Source: Chitinophaga alhagiae
GTDB taxonomy: Bacteria; Bacteroidota; Bacteroidia; Chitinophagales; Chitinophagaceae
Direction: 5' to 3'
DNA length: 64,000 bases
Assembly (NCBI RefSeq): GCF_003568665.1
Contig: NZ_QXMH01000004.1
Coordinates: 352,942 to 416,941 of the forward strand
Of this stretch, positions 54,201 to 63,277 are shown piece after piece (position 1 is the first letter of the stretch; the number at the start of each line of letters is the position of its first letter). Below the pieces are notes generated by a model. That model saw only the letters and a program-made list of their open reading frames with translations, was not told the origin of the DNA and searched no databases. Made by a program: the position numbers and the translations under genes.

Positions 54201-54360
54201 TCGGGTCTGCCACTTCTTTAACAGTGGCATATGGCACCGGCCCGTCTTTGTCCATTACGGTACCGGTCACCTTCCTTCCCTGTGCCATAGCGGTGATGGC
54301 CAGGAAAGAAAACAGTATGGTGGATATAATAAATTGCTTCATGATTCCTGATTTTTTCAT
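51262..54360 (-). CDS. SusC/RagA-family TonB-dependent transporter (second pair)
   Basis: The 1032-residue protein is a full SusC: signal peptide (start at 54360, or at 54342 with MKQFIIST), an N-terminal carboxypeptidase-D-like beta sandwich (about 28-105, GRKVTGTVMDKDGPVPYAT), a plug domain (SIQNSLVGRLPGFFQQQ, IRGVSSYN, EVESIAILKDASTTAIYGIKGANGVL), and a 22-strand barrel to the C terminus (LQVSFK). It imports oligosaccharides with energy from TonB-ExbBD. It is separated by 14 bases from the upstream susD gene, so both pairs form one operon. Confidence 0.96.
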   Translation of the reverse strand: MKKSGIMKQFIISTILFSFLAITAMAQGRKVTGTVMDKDGPVPYATVKEVADPKNGVLTDDKGTFTITLKTNGNELVITSVGYAGKTVNVRGKNTVEVMMDGAVTGLGEVVTVGFAKQKKMTSTGAVSMISGKELRQSPAASIQNSLVGRLPGFFQQQQSGQPGRDGANFFIRGVSSYNSGTSNPLIIVDDIEYSYDAVSQIDPNEVESIAILKDASTTAIYGIKGANGVLVITTRRGKQGPPKITLRSETGFQQPTVYRKPLPSHEAIPLLIEHYTNSGQDPELYLPGYTSPEAIEHFRLGDEPYKYPNVNWYDEVMKNNTIQQRNNLDISGGTEAVRYFVSLGYIFQNGIMKDLPKEEDFNSNYYLKRYNFRSNLDVDVTKDLSMRLDLSARVSEINEPNFPDVMAGGAWPFWRRITSGLLAPWVYPVYNPDGSFGGRKDFTLNPVGILKYAGYKREYNNDLNLNLTANHKLDFITRGLSVRGSLAYTNDFQSRRSLTRGRFPVYEYIAGTDTYDAVFPTLSRIPVLAEDADWQNGRAKPQRILNTQLVLDYRRAFGHHTVYGLALFNQRTDIEAADIPSNFRGYSGRLGYDYRSKYLLEFNLGYNGTDRFKASKRYGFFPAVSAGWNISEEPFFKDNVLFVDQLKLRGSYGEVGSDQFPNSFQYLYEEVYTRPGGNQNYNFGESPASYLAVLPGALANEDVRWERERKLNLGVELRLFKGKLEVIADYFDNYRYDILTARGTVPAFTGISLPPVNVGRVSNKGYELDVTHNNRLGNVNYFVKGNFSFAKNKVLYRDEPFNSANPLLAQTGRPIGQIYGYTFDGFYYDDADIAKSPEVVGKTVQPGDIKFKDINGDGLINNNDIGPIGYPNLPQVTYGFSTGFSWKDLDFSVMFQGAARGSMDASTLLQIGNSNGIPSEIHKKRWTPETRDVAEYPRLGGVNFDLSTFWLRPVDYLRLKNLELGYHLPKSVSRRVGVGDIRLYANGLNLITWYNLKIYDVDPESQRGSVEAYSKYPQQKIYNFGLQVSFK

Positions 54361-54374
54361 GTGAAAAAGCGTGC

Positions 54375-56027
54375 TCAGTAGTCCCAGCCTTCGTTCTGCC
54401 GCATGTTGGGATTGGTCTCTATTTCGGCGTAAGGAATGGGGTACCAGTACATGCGGGCTGCGTCAAACACGGAAGCGGCGGCATTGAAGCGGGTGTAGGT
54501 AAACGTACCGTCTGCCAGCTTGTCTATCTTCATGCCTTCTACCGGCTGGTTCATCACCTCACCCGCTATCTTCCAGCGGCGGATGTCCCAGAAGCGCTGC
54601 TCTTCAAATGCCATTTCGATCCTTCTTTCGTTCTGGATGATCTTCCGCATGACCGCCTTGTCTGTTACACCCTCCGGCAGGCCGTACAGGTTGTTGGCGC
54701 CCGCCTTGATGCCGGCGCGTTTGCGGATGAGCACCAGGTTGTCATACACCGCCTGTACCGGCCCCTCCGCTTCGTTCAGCGCTTCCGCGTAGCTCAGCAG
54801 CGTTTCTGCATAGCGGAAATGGATCATGTGACGGGTGGTGTTGGCATAGGCCGCCGTGCTTTCAAACTTGCCCATGAACTTGCGCAGGTAGTAGCCGGTT
54901 TTGGTCTGGGTCACAATGCCACCGGGCTTGTCCCGGCCGCCTTCAAATGTTTCTACGGGCCTGTTCAGCCATTTTTTGCCATTGTATAAAATAGTAGCAT
55001 CTAACCGCGGGTCTCGCCCGGTATATGGATTGGCGGCATCATAGCCGGAAAGGGGATCTGTGATGGGCAGGCCGTTGTTCATGGGGAAAGCGTCTACCAG
55101 GTTCTGGGAGGGACTGGTAAGCCCCCTGCCTGCCGCCGCGTTCAGGTAGCCTACCGGCCCGTTCTGCTGCTCCAGGGTTTGGGAGGGCGCCTGCATTTTG
55201 GCGAAGATCATTTCGGTGCTTTTGCCGGTAATGAACAGGTCTGTATAGGCCGTAGCCAGGGTGTACACGCCCAGGTCCATCACGTCTTTTGCGGCATTGG
55301 CCGCATCCGTCCACCACTGCGGGGTATTGCCTTCGTTGTACAGCGGGCTGGCCCAGTACAGCAGCACGCGGGCCTTCAGCGCCAGCGCGGCGCCTTTGTT
55401 GGCGCGGCCTACTTCCCCGTCTGCCATGATGTTGGGCTGCAGGTCGTCTTTCACGGCGTCCAGCTCGGCCACAATGTAGTTTTTGGTTTCTTCCAGGCTG
55501 TTGCGGCTCAGGTTGATGTTTTCCCGGAAGCCGAACACCTTGTCTCCTACCAGCGGCACGCCGCCCCAGCGTTTCATCAGTTCAAAATAAAAGAAGGCGC
55601 GCAGGAAACGGGCTTCTGCTTTCCATTGTTTTTTCAGCTCGTCCGTAGTGGGCACGCGGTCTATTTTGGACAGGAACATGTTGGCCTGGCGGATGCCTTT
55701 GTAACTGTTGTCCCAGGCATTGTCCAGCACGTTGAGCGGGCTGATGCGGCCCAGGCGGTAGTCGTTGCTGCGGTCTCCGTCAATGGAGGCCATACCGTCG
55801 TCTGTAGTAGCGTCCAGCAGGGTGTTGCCAATGCGGTTGGAGATAGATGGCAGCAGCGCGTAAGTGCCCAGCAGAAAGGCCTTGGCATTGTCTGCGTTCT
55901 TGTCTATTTCGTCAAACACCAGTTCTTCCGTGAGCCGGTCTTGCGGCTCGGTTTCCAGGGTGCGTTTGCAGGCCGTTTGCACAACGCAAAGGCCGGCTAT
56001 GATATACAGGAAATATTTTCTTTGCAT
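54375..56027 (-). CDS. SusD/RagB-family glycan-binding lipoprotein (first pair)
   Basis: The 550-residue protein has a lipoprotein signal with C20 (VVQTACKRT). SusD features are present: EARFLRAFFYFELMKRWGGVPLVG, NKGAALALKARVLLYWASPLYN and IIQNERRIEMAFEEQRFWDIRRW. It is only loosely similar to the second SusD, so the two pairs probably bind different glycans or parts of a glycan. The susC stop lies 10 bases upstream. Confidence 0.95.
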   Translation of the reverse strand: MQRKYFLYIIAGLCVVQTACKRTLETEPQDRLTEELVFDEIDKNADNAKAFLLGTYALLPSISNRIGNTLLDATTDDGMASIDGDRSNDYRLGRISPLNVLDNAWDNSYKGIRQANMFLSKIDRVPTTDELKKQWKAEARFLRAFFYFELMKRWGGVPLVGDKVFGFRENINLSRNSLEETKNYIVAELDAVKDDLQPNIMADGEVGRANKGAALALKARVLLYWASPLYNEGNTPQWWTDAANAAKDVMDLGVYTLATAYTDLFITGKSTEMIFAKMQAPSQTLEQQNGPVGYLNAAAGRGLTSPSQNLVDAFPMNNGLPITDPLSGYDAANPYTGRDPRLDATILYNGKKWLNRPVETFEGGRDKPGGIVTQTKTGYYLRKFMGKFESTAAYANTTRHMIHFRYAETLLSYAEALNEAEGPVQAVYDNLVLIRKRAGIKAGANNLYGLPEGVTDKAVMRKIIQNERRIEMAFEEQRFWDIRRWKIAGEVMNQPVEGMKIDKLADGTFTYTRFNAAASVFDAARMYWYPIPYAEIETNPNMRQNEGWDY

Positions 56028-56037
56028 GCTGATAAGT

Positions 56038-58854
56038 TTAGAGCTGGATGTTCACACCAAAGTTGATGATGCGCTGGTTGGGATACCCGCCGAGATAAGA
56101 TTCCGGATCTACCCTGCTCAGCGGCGTAAAGGTGAGCAGGTTGTACCCGCTGGCAAACGCCCTGACAGATTGCAGGTGCAGATAGCGTACCCAGTGCTGC
56201 GGCAGGGTGTAGCCCAGCTCCAGCGTTTTGAGGCGCAGGTAGCTGGCGTCTTTCACCCAGAAGGTAGACGTGCGGTGGTTGTTCACATTGCCGTTCACGG
56301 AGAGGCGGGGGTATGTGGCGGAAGCGGCGGTAGCGGGCGTCCAGCGGCCCAGGTGGTGCTCCATGGCCTGGCCGGGGGCGCCGTTGGCGTTGTTCAGGAA
56401 CTCCCAGGTGTTGCTGCCGTTCAGGTTGATGTTGCGGTTGCCCACTCCCTGCCATACCATGTTGAGGTCTATGCCTTTCCAGCTGATGCCGGCGGTGAGG
56501 CCGTAAAAGATCAGCGGCTTGTCTGAACCGATGGCGCGCTCGTCAAATACATTGATGGTACCGTCCCCATTCAGGTCTTTGTACTTGATGTCTCCCGGCA
56601 CAGGGCTGTAACCGTCTAACGTAGCACTGTTCTCCACATCTTCTTTAGACTGGTAGAACCCGTCTGCCACCAGGCCAAAGATCTGGCCCACCGGCTGGCC
56701 AGTGCGCTGGTTCCAGCTGTAGCGGCGGTTTACTTCGTCCATATCATCCACCCTTGTTCTGGCAAAGGTGACGTTGCCTTTTACGTAATAGCCCAGTACG
56801 CCCGCCTGCTCGCGGTAGGCGGCAGACAGCTCCAGGCCGCGCTGTGTGGAACGGCCAATGTTCTCTACCGGTAACGTGGCGCCAATTACGCCGCTGGCAT
56901 TGGTACCGCGGTACATGACCAGGTCGCTCAGCTTGTTCACATAATACTCCGCCGTAAACTGCAGCTTGTCATTATGCGTAGCCACATCCAGGCCTATGTT
57001 GGTTTTCCTGGCTTTCTCCCAGGTGAGGAAAGGGTTGGCCAGGGCGGCCTCGCCAATGGTGGATACGCCCGTAGCAGGATTGCCCAGGTTGTAGGTGCCG
57101 TTAAAATTGAAGAACTGCAGGTAAGAGTAATAACCTGATCTCAGGCTGTTGCCCACCAGCCCGTAGCTGCCGCGCAGCTTGAGGGTGCTGATGGCGGGCG
57201 CCGCATCCCTGAACCAGTTTTCCCGCGCAATGTTCCAGCCCAGCCCCACCGCGGGAAAATACCCCCAGCGGTTGCCCTTGCTGTACATATTGTTATAGGA
57301 ATAGGCCATGGTAACCTCCAGCAGGTACTTCAGGTCATAATTGTAGGCCGCGCGGGCGGAGAACGCGGAGTTAACCAGCGGCAGCACGTTGCCGTCCGTA
57401 TAACTGTCCCGGTAATACAGCCCGGTAACGCTCACGCCATGTTTCCCGAAGGTGGAATCATACCCCAGCTGCAGTTCGGTATAAGCCTGCCGCGTTTGGG
57501 AGGTGATGGAGCTGCCGTTGCTCTGCTGCCCGTCCGATCCTATCTGGTTGATCACCGTATCCGCGCCCGGGTTAAGGGCCACGTTGTACACGGCAAAAGA
57601 CTTGGAGCGGTTCAGCGCCTCATCGTAATAACTGTTAAAAGACGCCAGGCCTTTTACGAACAGGCCCTGCAGCAGCACATCCAGCCGCTGGCGCAGGCTG
57701 AGGTCTACAGACAGGTTGCGGTTGTAGGTAGGGCGGTAGCCGGAGCGCGTGGCCTGGCCGTAAATGTTGTTGGTGTACTGGTTATTGCCGGCCAGGCTGC
57801 CGTCAAAGTTATGTACCGGGTAGGCGTTATTGGGCGTGCTGAGGATGTTCCTGAAAATACTGTCAGTACGCGCGCCCGGCTCGTTGCCGTTGCGGATGCG
57901 GCCGTACACGCTCAGGTTCATGAGGGTACTGCGGGTAAGCTCCACGTCTACATTGCTCCTGAAAATATATCTTTTGTAAAAATTGTTGGTGGGATAGGTA
58001 TTGCGGCTGTCTGTTTTGAAATACCCCTGCTGGTTCAGGTAATCCAGGTCTACAAAGTAGCGGGATATCCTGTTGCCGCCGGCAATGTTGAGGTTATAGC
58101 GCTGCATGCCGGCCTGGTCTTTCAGCACGGTGTTGTACCAGTCTACGTCAGGGTGGCCCAGCGGGTCGGCGCCGGTGCGCCAGGCTTCCAGGTCGGCGGC
58201 GGAGTATGCGGGCTGCCGCCCGTCATTTGCCAGCGCTTCATTATACAGGCTGGCGTAGTCATGCGCATGGAGGAACTTCGGCGTTTTTACCATTTGCTGC
58301 ACGGCCGTTTGCGCGGTGAAGGAGATCCGTTTTTTGCCATTGTAGCCGTGGCGGGTGGTTACCAGTATCACCCCGTTCTGCCCGCGCATGCCGTACATGG
58401 CGGTGCCCAGCGCGTCTTTGAGGATGGTAACGGACGCCACCTGCTCCGGGTCTATGGATAAACCGGAGCGGGGTACCCCGTCTATCACTATCAGCGGCAG
58501 GGTGCTGCGCAGGTTGGCGCTGGCCGCATCGTCTCCCGGGTTCAGGCTGAACTGTTCCAGATAAAGCCCCGCCAGTTTACCGTAGAGGGTGTTTTCTAGC
58601 GTGGTAACGGGCGTGTTGCGCAGCTCTTCCCCGTAAACAATGCCGTAAGACTGCAGCAGGGAGGCGCCCTGTTGCTGGCCGAAGAGCACCGGCACCGTGT
58701 CTTTCAAAGGCAGCACCCGGCCGGCGTGCGCAGGAACGTTTGGATATGCGGGCATTTTACGGGCCAGGGTGTCTTCCTGCGCTGCCGCAGGCCGGGCACA
58801 AAGCGCCGCCGCCGTCACTCCAAAGAAAAAGGGCATAGCGTACTTTTTCATCAT
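56038..58854 (-). CDS. SusC/RagA-family TonB-dependent transporter lacking the usual N-terminal domain (first pair)
   Basis: The 938-residue protein has a signal peptide (MMKKYAMPFFFGVTAAALCARPAAAQ). A 50-residue linker-like stretch follows, and then directly the plug (TTLENTLYGKLAGLYLEQFSLNPGDD, LIVIDGVPRSGLSIDPEQVASVTILKDALGTAMYGMRGQNGVIL) and a complete barrel ending FGVNIQL. The carboxypeptidase-D-like domain seen in the other SusC is missing, which makes this protein about 90 residues shorter. It is the first gene of the operon, after the regulator. Confidence 0.94.
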   Translation of the reverse strand: MMKKYAMPFFFGVTAAALCARPAAAQEDTLARKMPAYPNVPAHAGRVLPLKDTVPVLFGQQQGASLLQSYGIVYGEELRNTPVTTLENTLYGKLAGLYLEQFSLNPGDDAASANLRSTLPLIVIDGVPRSGLSIDPEQVASVTILKDALGTAMYGMRGQNGVILVTTRHGYNGKKRISFTAQTAVQQMVKTPKFLHAHDYASLYNEALANDGRQPAYSAADLEAWRTGADPLGHPDVDWYNTVLKDQAGMQRYNLNIAGGNRISRYFVDLDYLNQQGYFKTDSRNTYPTNNFYKRYIFRSNVDVELTRSTLMNLSVYGRIRNGNEPGARTDSIFRNILSTPNNAYPVHNFDGSLAGNNQYTNNIYGQATRSGYRPTYNRNLSVDLSLRQRLDVLLQGLFVKGLASFNSYYDEALNRSKSFAVYNVALNPGADTVINQIGSDGQQSNGSSITSQTRQAYTELQLGYDSTFGKHGVSVTGLYYRDSYTDGNVLPLVNSAFSARAAYNYDLKYLLEVTMAYSYNNMYSKGNRWGYFPAVGLGWNIARENWFRDAAPAISTLKLRGSYGLVGNSLRSGYYSYLQFFNFNGTYNLGNPATGVSTIGEAALANPFLTWEKARKTNIGLDVATHNDKLQFTAEYYVNKLSDLVMYRGTNASGVIGATLPVENIGRSTQRGLELSAAYREQAGVLGYYVKGNVTFARTRVDDMDEVNRRYSWNQRTGQPVGQIFGLVADGFYQSKEDVENSATLDGYSPVPGDIKYKDLNGDGTINVFDERAIGSDKPLIFYGLTAGISWKGIDLNMVWQGVGNRNINLNGSNTWEFLNNANGAPGQAMEHHLGRWTPATAASATYPRLSVNGNVNNHRTSTFWVKDASYLRLKTLELGYTLPQHWVRYLHLQSVRAFASGYNLLTFTPLSRVDPESYLGGYPNQRIINFGVNIQL

Positions 58855-58892
58855 ATAACGTAATAGTTTAAAAAGACCAGCGAAAGATCAAT

Positions 58893-58948
58893 TTGGTTGA
58901 TTAGCTGTAACTCATTGGTTGATCTGTAAGCTCAATGCCTCAAAAGTA
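58893..58948 (-). promoter_or_regulatory. Two adjacent direct repeats and a -7 word upstream of the first susC
   Basis: Two abutting copies share TTGGTTGAT.CTGTAA and CTCA: 58893-58914 (22 bases) and 58915-58934 (20 bases). Next to them, read leftward, lies TACTTTTG (58941-58948), a perfect match to TAnnTTTG, about 85 bases before the susC start. I see no good -33 TTTG. The repeats would sit around or just after the start site and are candidates for the regulator's site or for leader control. Confidence 0.55.
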
Positions 58949-59058
58949 GGTGGGTAAAAAATGGAAGCTACCCGTCATTTCTTGCTTAAATACGGGTTAA
59001 ATCATTCAAAAAGCGGATCAAAAAAGCAGGGGTAAAAATGAAGGACCGGCCACCATGG

Positions 59059-62000
59059 CTATTCTCCGGCATTACCGGCATGTGCGGCGGCATATTCCTT
59101 GGGGGTACGGCCAAACTCGGTCTTGAACCACTTGCGGAAATAGTCCACGTCAGAAAAACCGACCATGTAGGCCACCTCGGTAACGGTAAATTCGTTCCGT
59201 TCCAGGTATTGGGCTGCCCTTTTGAGGCGGTAGCTCCTGATAAATTCTATGGTGCTCTGGTTGGTGAGCGCCTTTATTTTGCGGTAGAGGGTGATGCGGC
59301 TCATGTTCACCTCCCGGGCCAGCTGCTCCACATTGAGGGTGGGCTCCAGGATGTTGTTGTCTATAAAATGCATCACTTTGTCCAGGAACACCTCGTCTGC
59401 CGAGGTAATGGAAATGTTCCGCGGCTGCAGCATGATGTCTTTGCTGTAGCGTTCCCGCAACAGCGCGCGGGATTGCAGCAGGTTGCCCACGCGGAGCTGC
59501 AGCAGCCCCATATTAAAGGGTTTCGTCACATAATCGTCCGCGCCGGTCTCCAGGCCCTCCATCTGGAACACGAGGGGGCTGCGGGCGGTGAGCAATATAA
59601 CGGGGATGTGGCTGGTGCGCTCGTCTTTTTTCAGTTTGCGGCAAAAGTCCGTGCCGCTCATGCCGGGCATGGCCACGTCACTGATAATAATATCGGGCAG
59701 CACTTCCGTGGCTATTTTCCAGCCCTCTTTCCCGTCTGCCGCTTCGTGAACGGTGTATTGGTCCCGGAAATGGGAAGCAATAAAGGCCAGCATTTCCGCA
59801 TTGTCTTCCACGATCAGCATCACCGGCTGGTCCCCGCCCTCTTCTTCGCGGGACAGTACGGGCAGCTCTTCCGCCGGCAGAACGGCCTCCGGGGATTGCT
59901 GTATCTCGCTTTCCGCGTATTGCTCACGGTAGAGTGGCAGGGTTACCGTAAAGCAGGTATGACCGGGCTTGCCGCCGGCGGCCTGTACGCTTTCCACCCT
60001 GATCTGCCCGCGGTGCAGGCCTACCAGCCCTTTGGTGAAGGCCAGGCCAATGCCGGTGCCGGAAATGGGCAGGCCGGTATCATTATAATGGTGGAAGGGG
60101 TTGAATATTTTGCCGAGGTGCTGCGGGGCTATGCCCACCCCATTGTCTTCCACCGTAATCACCACCTGCCGCTCCGTACTGGTGCGCAGGCAGACCGTGA
60201 TGCCGCCGCCGGGCGGGGTAAACTTCACGGCGTTAGACAACAGGTTGAACACCACCTTCTCCAACTTGTCGTGATCAAACCACAGGAGCATTTCCGGCGC
60301 TTCGGTTTCCATATCCAGCTTGAGGTTGCGTTGCCGGGCATACGCGTCAAAAGACAGCAGCACCTCCCGGAGGAACTGCACCATGTCATATTGCGCCACC
60401 TGCAACTGGAGGTGGCCGGCCTCAAACTTCCGGAAGTCCAGCAACTGGTCCGTAAGCCGCAGCAACCGCTCGCCGTTGCGCTGAATGAGCAGCAGCTGGT
60501 TCAACACCTTGTGGTTGCCCTGCTCCTCCTTCACCAGTTTTTCAAGCGGGGCCAGTATCAGTGTGAGCGGCGTTTTGATCTCGTGGGAAATATTGGTGAA
60601 GAAAGAAAGTTTCCGTTGCGCCAGCTCCCGGTCTTTTTCCCGGCTGCGCTGCTGCATCTGCAGCTCGTGGCGGAGGCGGGCGGTCTTGAGAGAATGGGAC
60701 CAGAGAAAATACAGGATGGCCCCAATGGTCAAAGCATAAAACAGGTAGGCGTACCAGGTTTTCCAGATGGGCGGCAACACGGTGATATGCAGGCTGGTGT
60801 ACTCCTCGTTCCACAGCCCGTCATTGTTGGCCGCTTTCACTTTGAATATGTACTCGCCCGCGTCCAGGTTGGTGTAGGTGGCCTGCTGCTGGCTGCCCAC
60901 GTAGCTCCATTGCGTGTCTCCCTTCATGCCCTCCAGGGTGTAGGCGTACTGGTTGGTGCCGGAGTTGATGTAGTTCAGCGCGGCAAAGCCAATGGTGAGG
61001 TACGCCTGGTTGTGTTGGAGCGTAATATGGTCTGTATAGGTGATGCTCTGCCGGAGGGGGGAATCTTTGCCGCCAATAGCCACGGGCCTGTTCTTGATCA
61101 GGAAAGAAGTGAGCGCAACGGGCGGTTTGGTGCGGTTGATGATGAGTTTTTCCGGGTTGAAAGATACAATGCCGTTGTTCCCGCCGAACATCACCTCCCC
61201 CGCCGCCGTTCTGCAGGCCGCGGCCAGGAACTCGTTGGAACCCAGGCCATTGTTCACGGAATAATTGACCACCTGCACGTCTTCCCGGGCAAAGGGGGCG
61301 TGCGCCTTGCGCAGTACAATGCGGGCAATGCTCTGGTCAAAGCTCACCCAGAGGTCTCCTTTCTGGTCTTGTATAATACCGTGCACAATATTGCTGGAAA
61401 GCCCGAAAGCCGTATCCAGCGTAAAGAACTGGTTGCGCTCCCGGTTGAGGAGCTTCAGGCCTCCTCCCCGGGTGCCTATCCAGATATTGCTGCGGTCATC
61501 TTCATAAATGCAGAGAATAGCGTTCTTGTTGAACACGCTGTCATATTCCGCCAGGTAGTTGCGGAAGGCCTGTTTCCCTTTGGGCAGCCAGGACAGGCCT
61601 ATTTCCGTGCCTATCCATACGCCGCCCTGGCTGTCTTGTATCAGGGCATTGATATCATTGGAAATGATGCTGGCCGGGTCGTTCTTTTTCCGGTAGCGGG
61701 TCATGCGGCCGCTGCCGTCCAGGTGGAACAGGCCGCCTTTGGTGCCTATCCACAGGTTGGCCGCATCGCCCGCCAGGCCGTACACCACATCGTCCATCAC
61801 GCGGGCCGGGGATTCTTTCAGGGAGATGGGCTGTATGCTCCCGCTCCGGATGTTGTGTTTGAAAAGCCCTTCCAGCGTGCCTATCAGCAGGTTGCCCTGC
61901 CCATCCAGGTGAATGGCCTTGACCATTTCAGGGTTGATATGATGGGGAGAGCCGGGATGGATGCGGATATGGCGGAAGGTATTGCGCGCGCGGTCATAAA

Positions 62001-63174
62001 AGTTAACGCCCCCACCTTCCGTAGCGATCCAGAGGTTCTGGTCTTTATCTTCGCGGATGCTGCTCACTACGCGGTACGTAAGGCCCGGCTGGCGGCCCAT
62101 CTGCTCGTTGATGTAACTAAAGTTTTCGTTGCCGGGATGTTCTACACTGATCCCCCCGGCAAAGGAGCCCACCCACATGCTGCCGGCCCTGTCTTTCATG
62201 ATGCAGAGAATGCTGTTGCCGGAAATGGAATAGGGATCATATTTGTCTACCACGTAATTGCGCACCGCTGTTCTTTCGCTATTGAGAATATAGAGCCCGT
62301 TGCGCGTGCCTATCCAGGCCTCGTTTTGCTGAAAGTAAATGGCGCGCACCATGTCGCTGCTGATCTTGACGGGCGTTTCAGAATTGAAGTTGTTGCATTG
62401 GCGCGTTTTGCGGTCCCATACCATGAGCCCGTCTTTTTCCGTGCCCAGCCACACATTGCCTACGCTGTCTACGTTTACCTGCTGAAAGGTGCTTTTACCA
62501 TAGCGCTCATTTTGCAGCAGCGCGTCCGGGGTAGGCAGCACGCGCCGGCTGGCGGGGTTGTAACAAAGCACTTCCTTGCCGCCTGCCAGCCACAGCACTC
62601 CTTCCGGGTCTATTGCAATGGTACGCACATACGGGGCGCCCGCGCCCTTTCCGAGATCAACCGGGCGGAGCGCTTTTTCCTTTTCGTCATACAACATCAG
62701 GCCACGGGCCGTGCCGATCCAGATGTTGCCGTGCGTATCTTTTTTGATGGCGTTAACGTGCCTGAACACATGATCCGCGCTTTTGGAGACCGGCAACACG
62801 CGGTGAAAGCGTTCCAGCCGGCAGTCAAACAGGTCAAGCCCGAAAGCGGTGCCTACCAGCAGGTTACCCTGGCTGTCTTCTTCAAGCGTGAGCAGTTCGT
62901 TACTGGTAATGCTGTAGGGGTTGGTGGGATCGTAGCGGAAATGGCGGAAGCCATAACCATCGTAGCGGTTGAGGCCATCGGTGGTAGCTATCCAGATGAA
63001 GCCGCGGGAGTCCTGGAAGAGGTTGTACACGGAGCTTTGAGACAAACCCTCCGCTATTCCAAGGTGGGAGAAACGCAGGTGGTTCACCTGTGCTTTTCCA
63101 ACTATATGGAACAGTACAATAAAGAGTATTGCCGTAAAACAGCTACGTTTTATTCCCCCCGGTTGTAAAATCAT
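59059..63174 (-). CDS. Hybrid two-component system regulator of the PUL
   Basis: The 1371-residue protein combines all steps of a two-component system. After a signal peptide (ends about residue 28, VGKAQ) come about 14 Reg_prop propeller repeats (DSRGFIWIATTDGLNRYDG, DRAGSMWVGSFAGGISVEH and others), a Y_Y_Y domain near 740-800, one membrane helix near 818, HisKA (FFTNISHEIKTPLTL, about 866), HATPase (about 985-1020, NLLSNAVKFTPPGG), a receiver (D in IIISDVAMPGMSG, about 1161) and an AraC helix-turn-helix at the C terminus (VEQLAREVNMSRITLYRKI; GFSDVDYFRKWF). It senses a glycan fragment in the periplasm and activates the susC operon downstream. Confidence 0.96.
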   Translation of the reverse strand: MILQPGGIKRSCFTAILFIVLFHIVGKAQVNHLRFSHLGIAEGLSQSSVYNLFQDSRGFIWIATTDGLNRYDGYGFRHFRYDPTNPYSITSNELLTLEEDSQGNLLVGTAFGLDLFDCRLERFHRVLPVSKSADHVFRHVNAIKKDTHGNIWIGTARGLMLYDEKEKALRPVDLGKGAGAPYVRTIAIDPEGVLWLAGGKEVLCYNPASRRVLPTPDALLQNERYGKSTFQQVNVDSVGNVWLGTEKDGLMVWDRKTRQCNNFNSETPVKISSDMVRAIYFQQNEAWIGTRNGLYILNSERTAVRNYVVDKYDPYSISGNSILCIMKDRAGSMWVGSFAGGISVEHPGNENFSYINEQMGRQPGLTYRVVSSIREDKDQNLWIATEGGGVNFYDRARNTFRHIRIHPGSPHHINPEMVKAIHLDGQGNLLIGTLEGLFKHNIRSGSIQPISLKESPARVMDDVVYGLAGDAANLWIGTKGGLFHLDGSGRMTRYRKKNDPASIISNDINALIQDSQGGVWIGTEIGLSWLPKGKQAFRNYLAEYDSVFNKNAILCIYEDDRSNIWIGTRGGGLKLLNRERNQFFTLDTAFGLSSNIVHGIIQDQKGDLWVSFDQSIARIVLRKAHAPFAREDVQVVNYSVNNGLGSNEFLAAACRTAAGEVMFGGNNGIVSFNPEKLIINRTKPPVALTSFLIKNRPVAIGGKDSPLRQSITYTDHITLQHNQAYLTIGFAALNYINSGTNQYAYTLEGMKGDTQWSYVGSQQQATYTNLDAGEYIFKVKAANNDGLWNEEYTSLHITVLPPIWKTWYAYLFYALTIGAILYFLWSHSLKTARLRHELQMQQRSREKDRELAQRKLSFFTNISHEIKTPLTLILAPLEKLVKEEQGNHKVLNQLLLIQRNGERLLRLTDQLLDFRKFEAGHLQLQVAQYDMVQFLREVLLSFDAYARQRNLKLDMETEAPEMLLWFDHDKLEKVVFNLLSNAVKFTPPGGGITVCLRTSTERQVVITVEDNGVGIAPQHLGKIFNPFHHYNDTGLPISGTGIGLAFTKGLVGLHRGQIRVESVQAAGGKPGHTCFTVTLPLYREQYAESEIQQSPEAVLPAEELPVLSREEEGGDQPVMLIVEDNAEMLAFIASHFRDQYTVHEAADGKEGWKIATEVLPDIIISDVAMPGMSGTDFCRKLKKDERTSHIPVILLTARSPLVFQMEGLETGADDYVTKPFNMGLLQLRVGNLLQSRALLRERYSKDIMLQPRNISITSADEVFLDKVMHFIDNNILEPTLNVEQLAREVNMSRITLYRKIKALTNQSTIEFIRSYRLKRAAQYLERNEFTVTEVAYMVGFSDVDYFRKWFKTEFGRTPKEYAAAHAGNAGE

Positions 63175-63277
63175 ACACGCAACGTGGTATAGTTACCGGC
63201 GTTAAAATTAGGGATTTGGCCGGAAACAAAAAACAGGTGGCGCCGGGGGCGTTTGTTAACGGGGCGTGGGCACGCCC

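Noticed and set aside
52678..54351. A rightward frame of 557 codons inside the second susC gene
   Set aside because: It is a shadow of an unmistakable SusC and has no domain features.
59038..63168. A rightward open frame of 1376 codons opposite the hybrid regulator
   Set aside because: It mirrors the whole regulator gene, has no recognisable domains and odd composition (histidine- and valine-rich). The leftward frame shows every expected domain. Long antisense frames are common in GC-rich genes.
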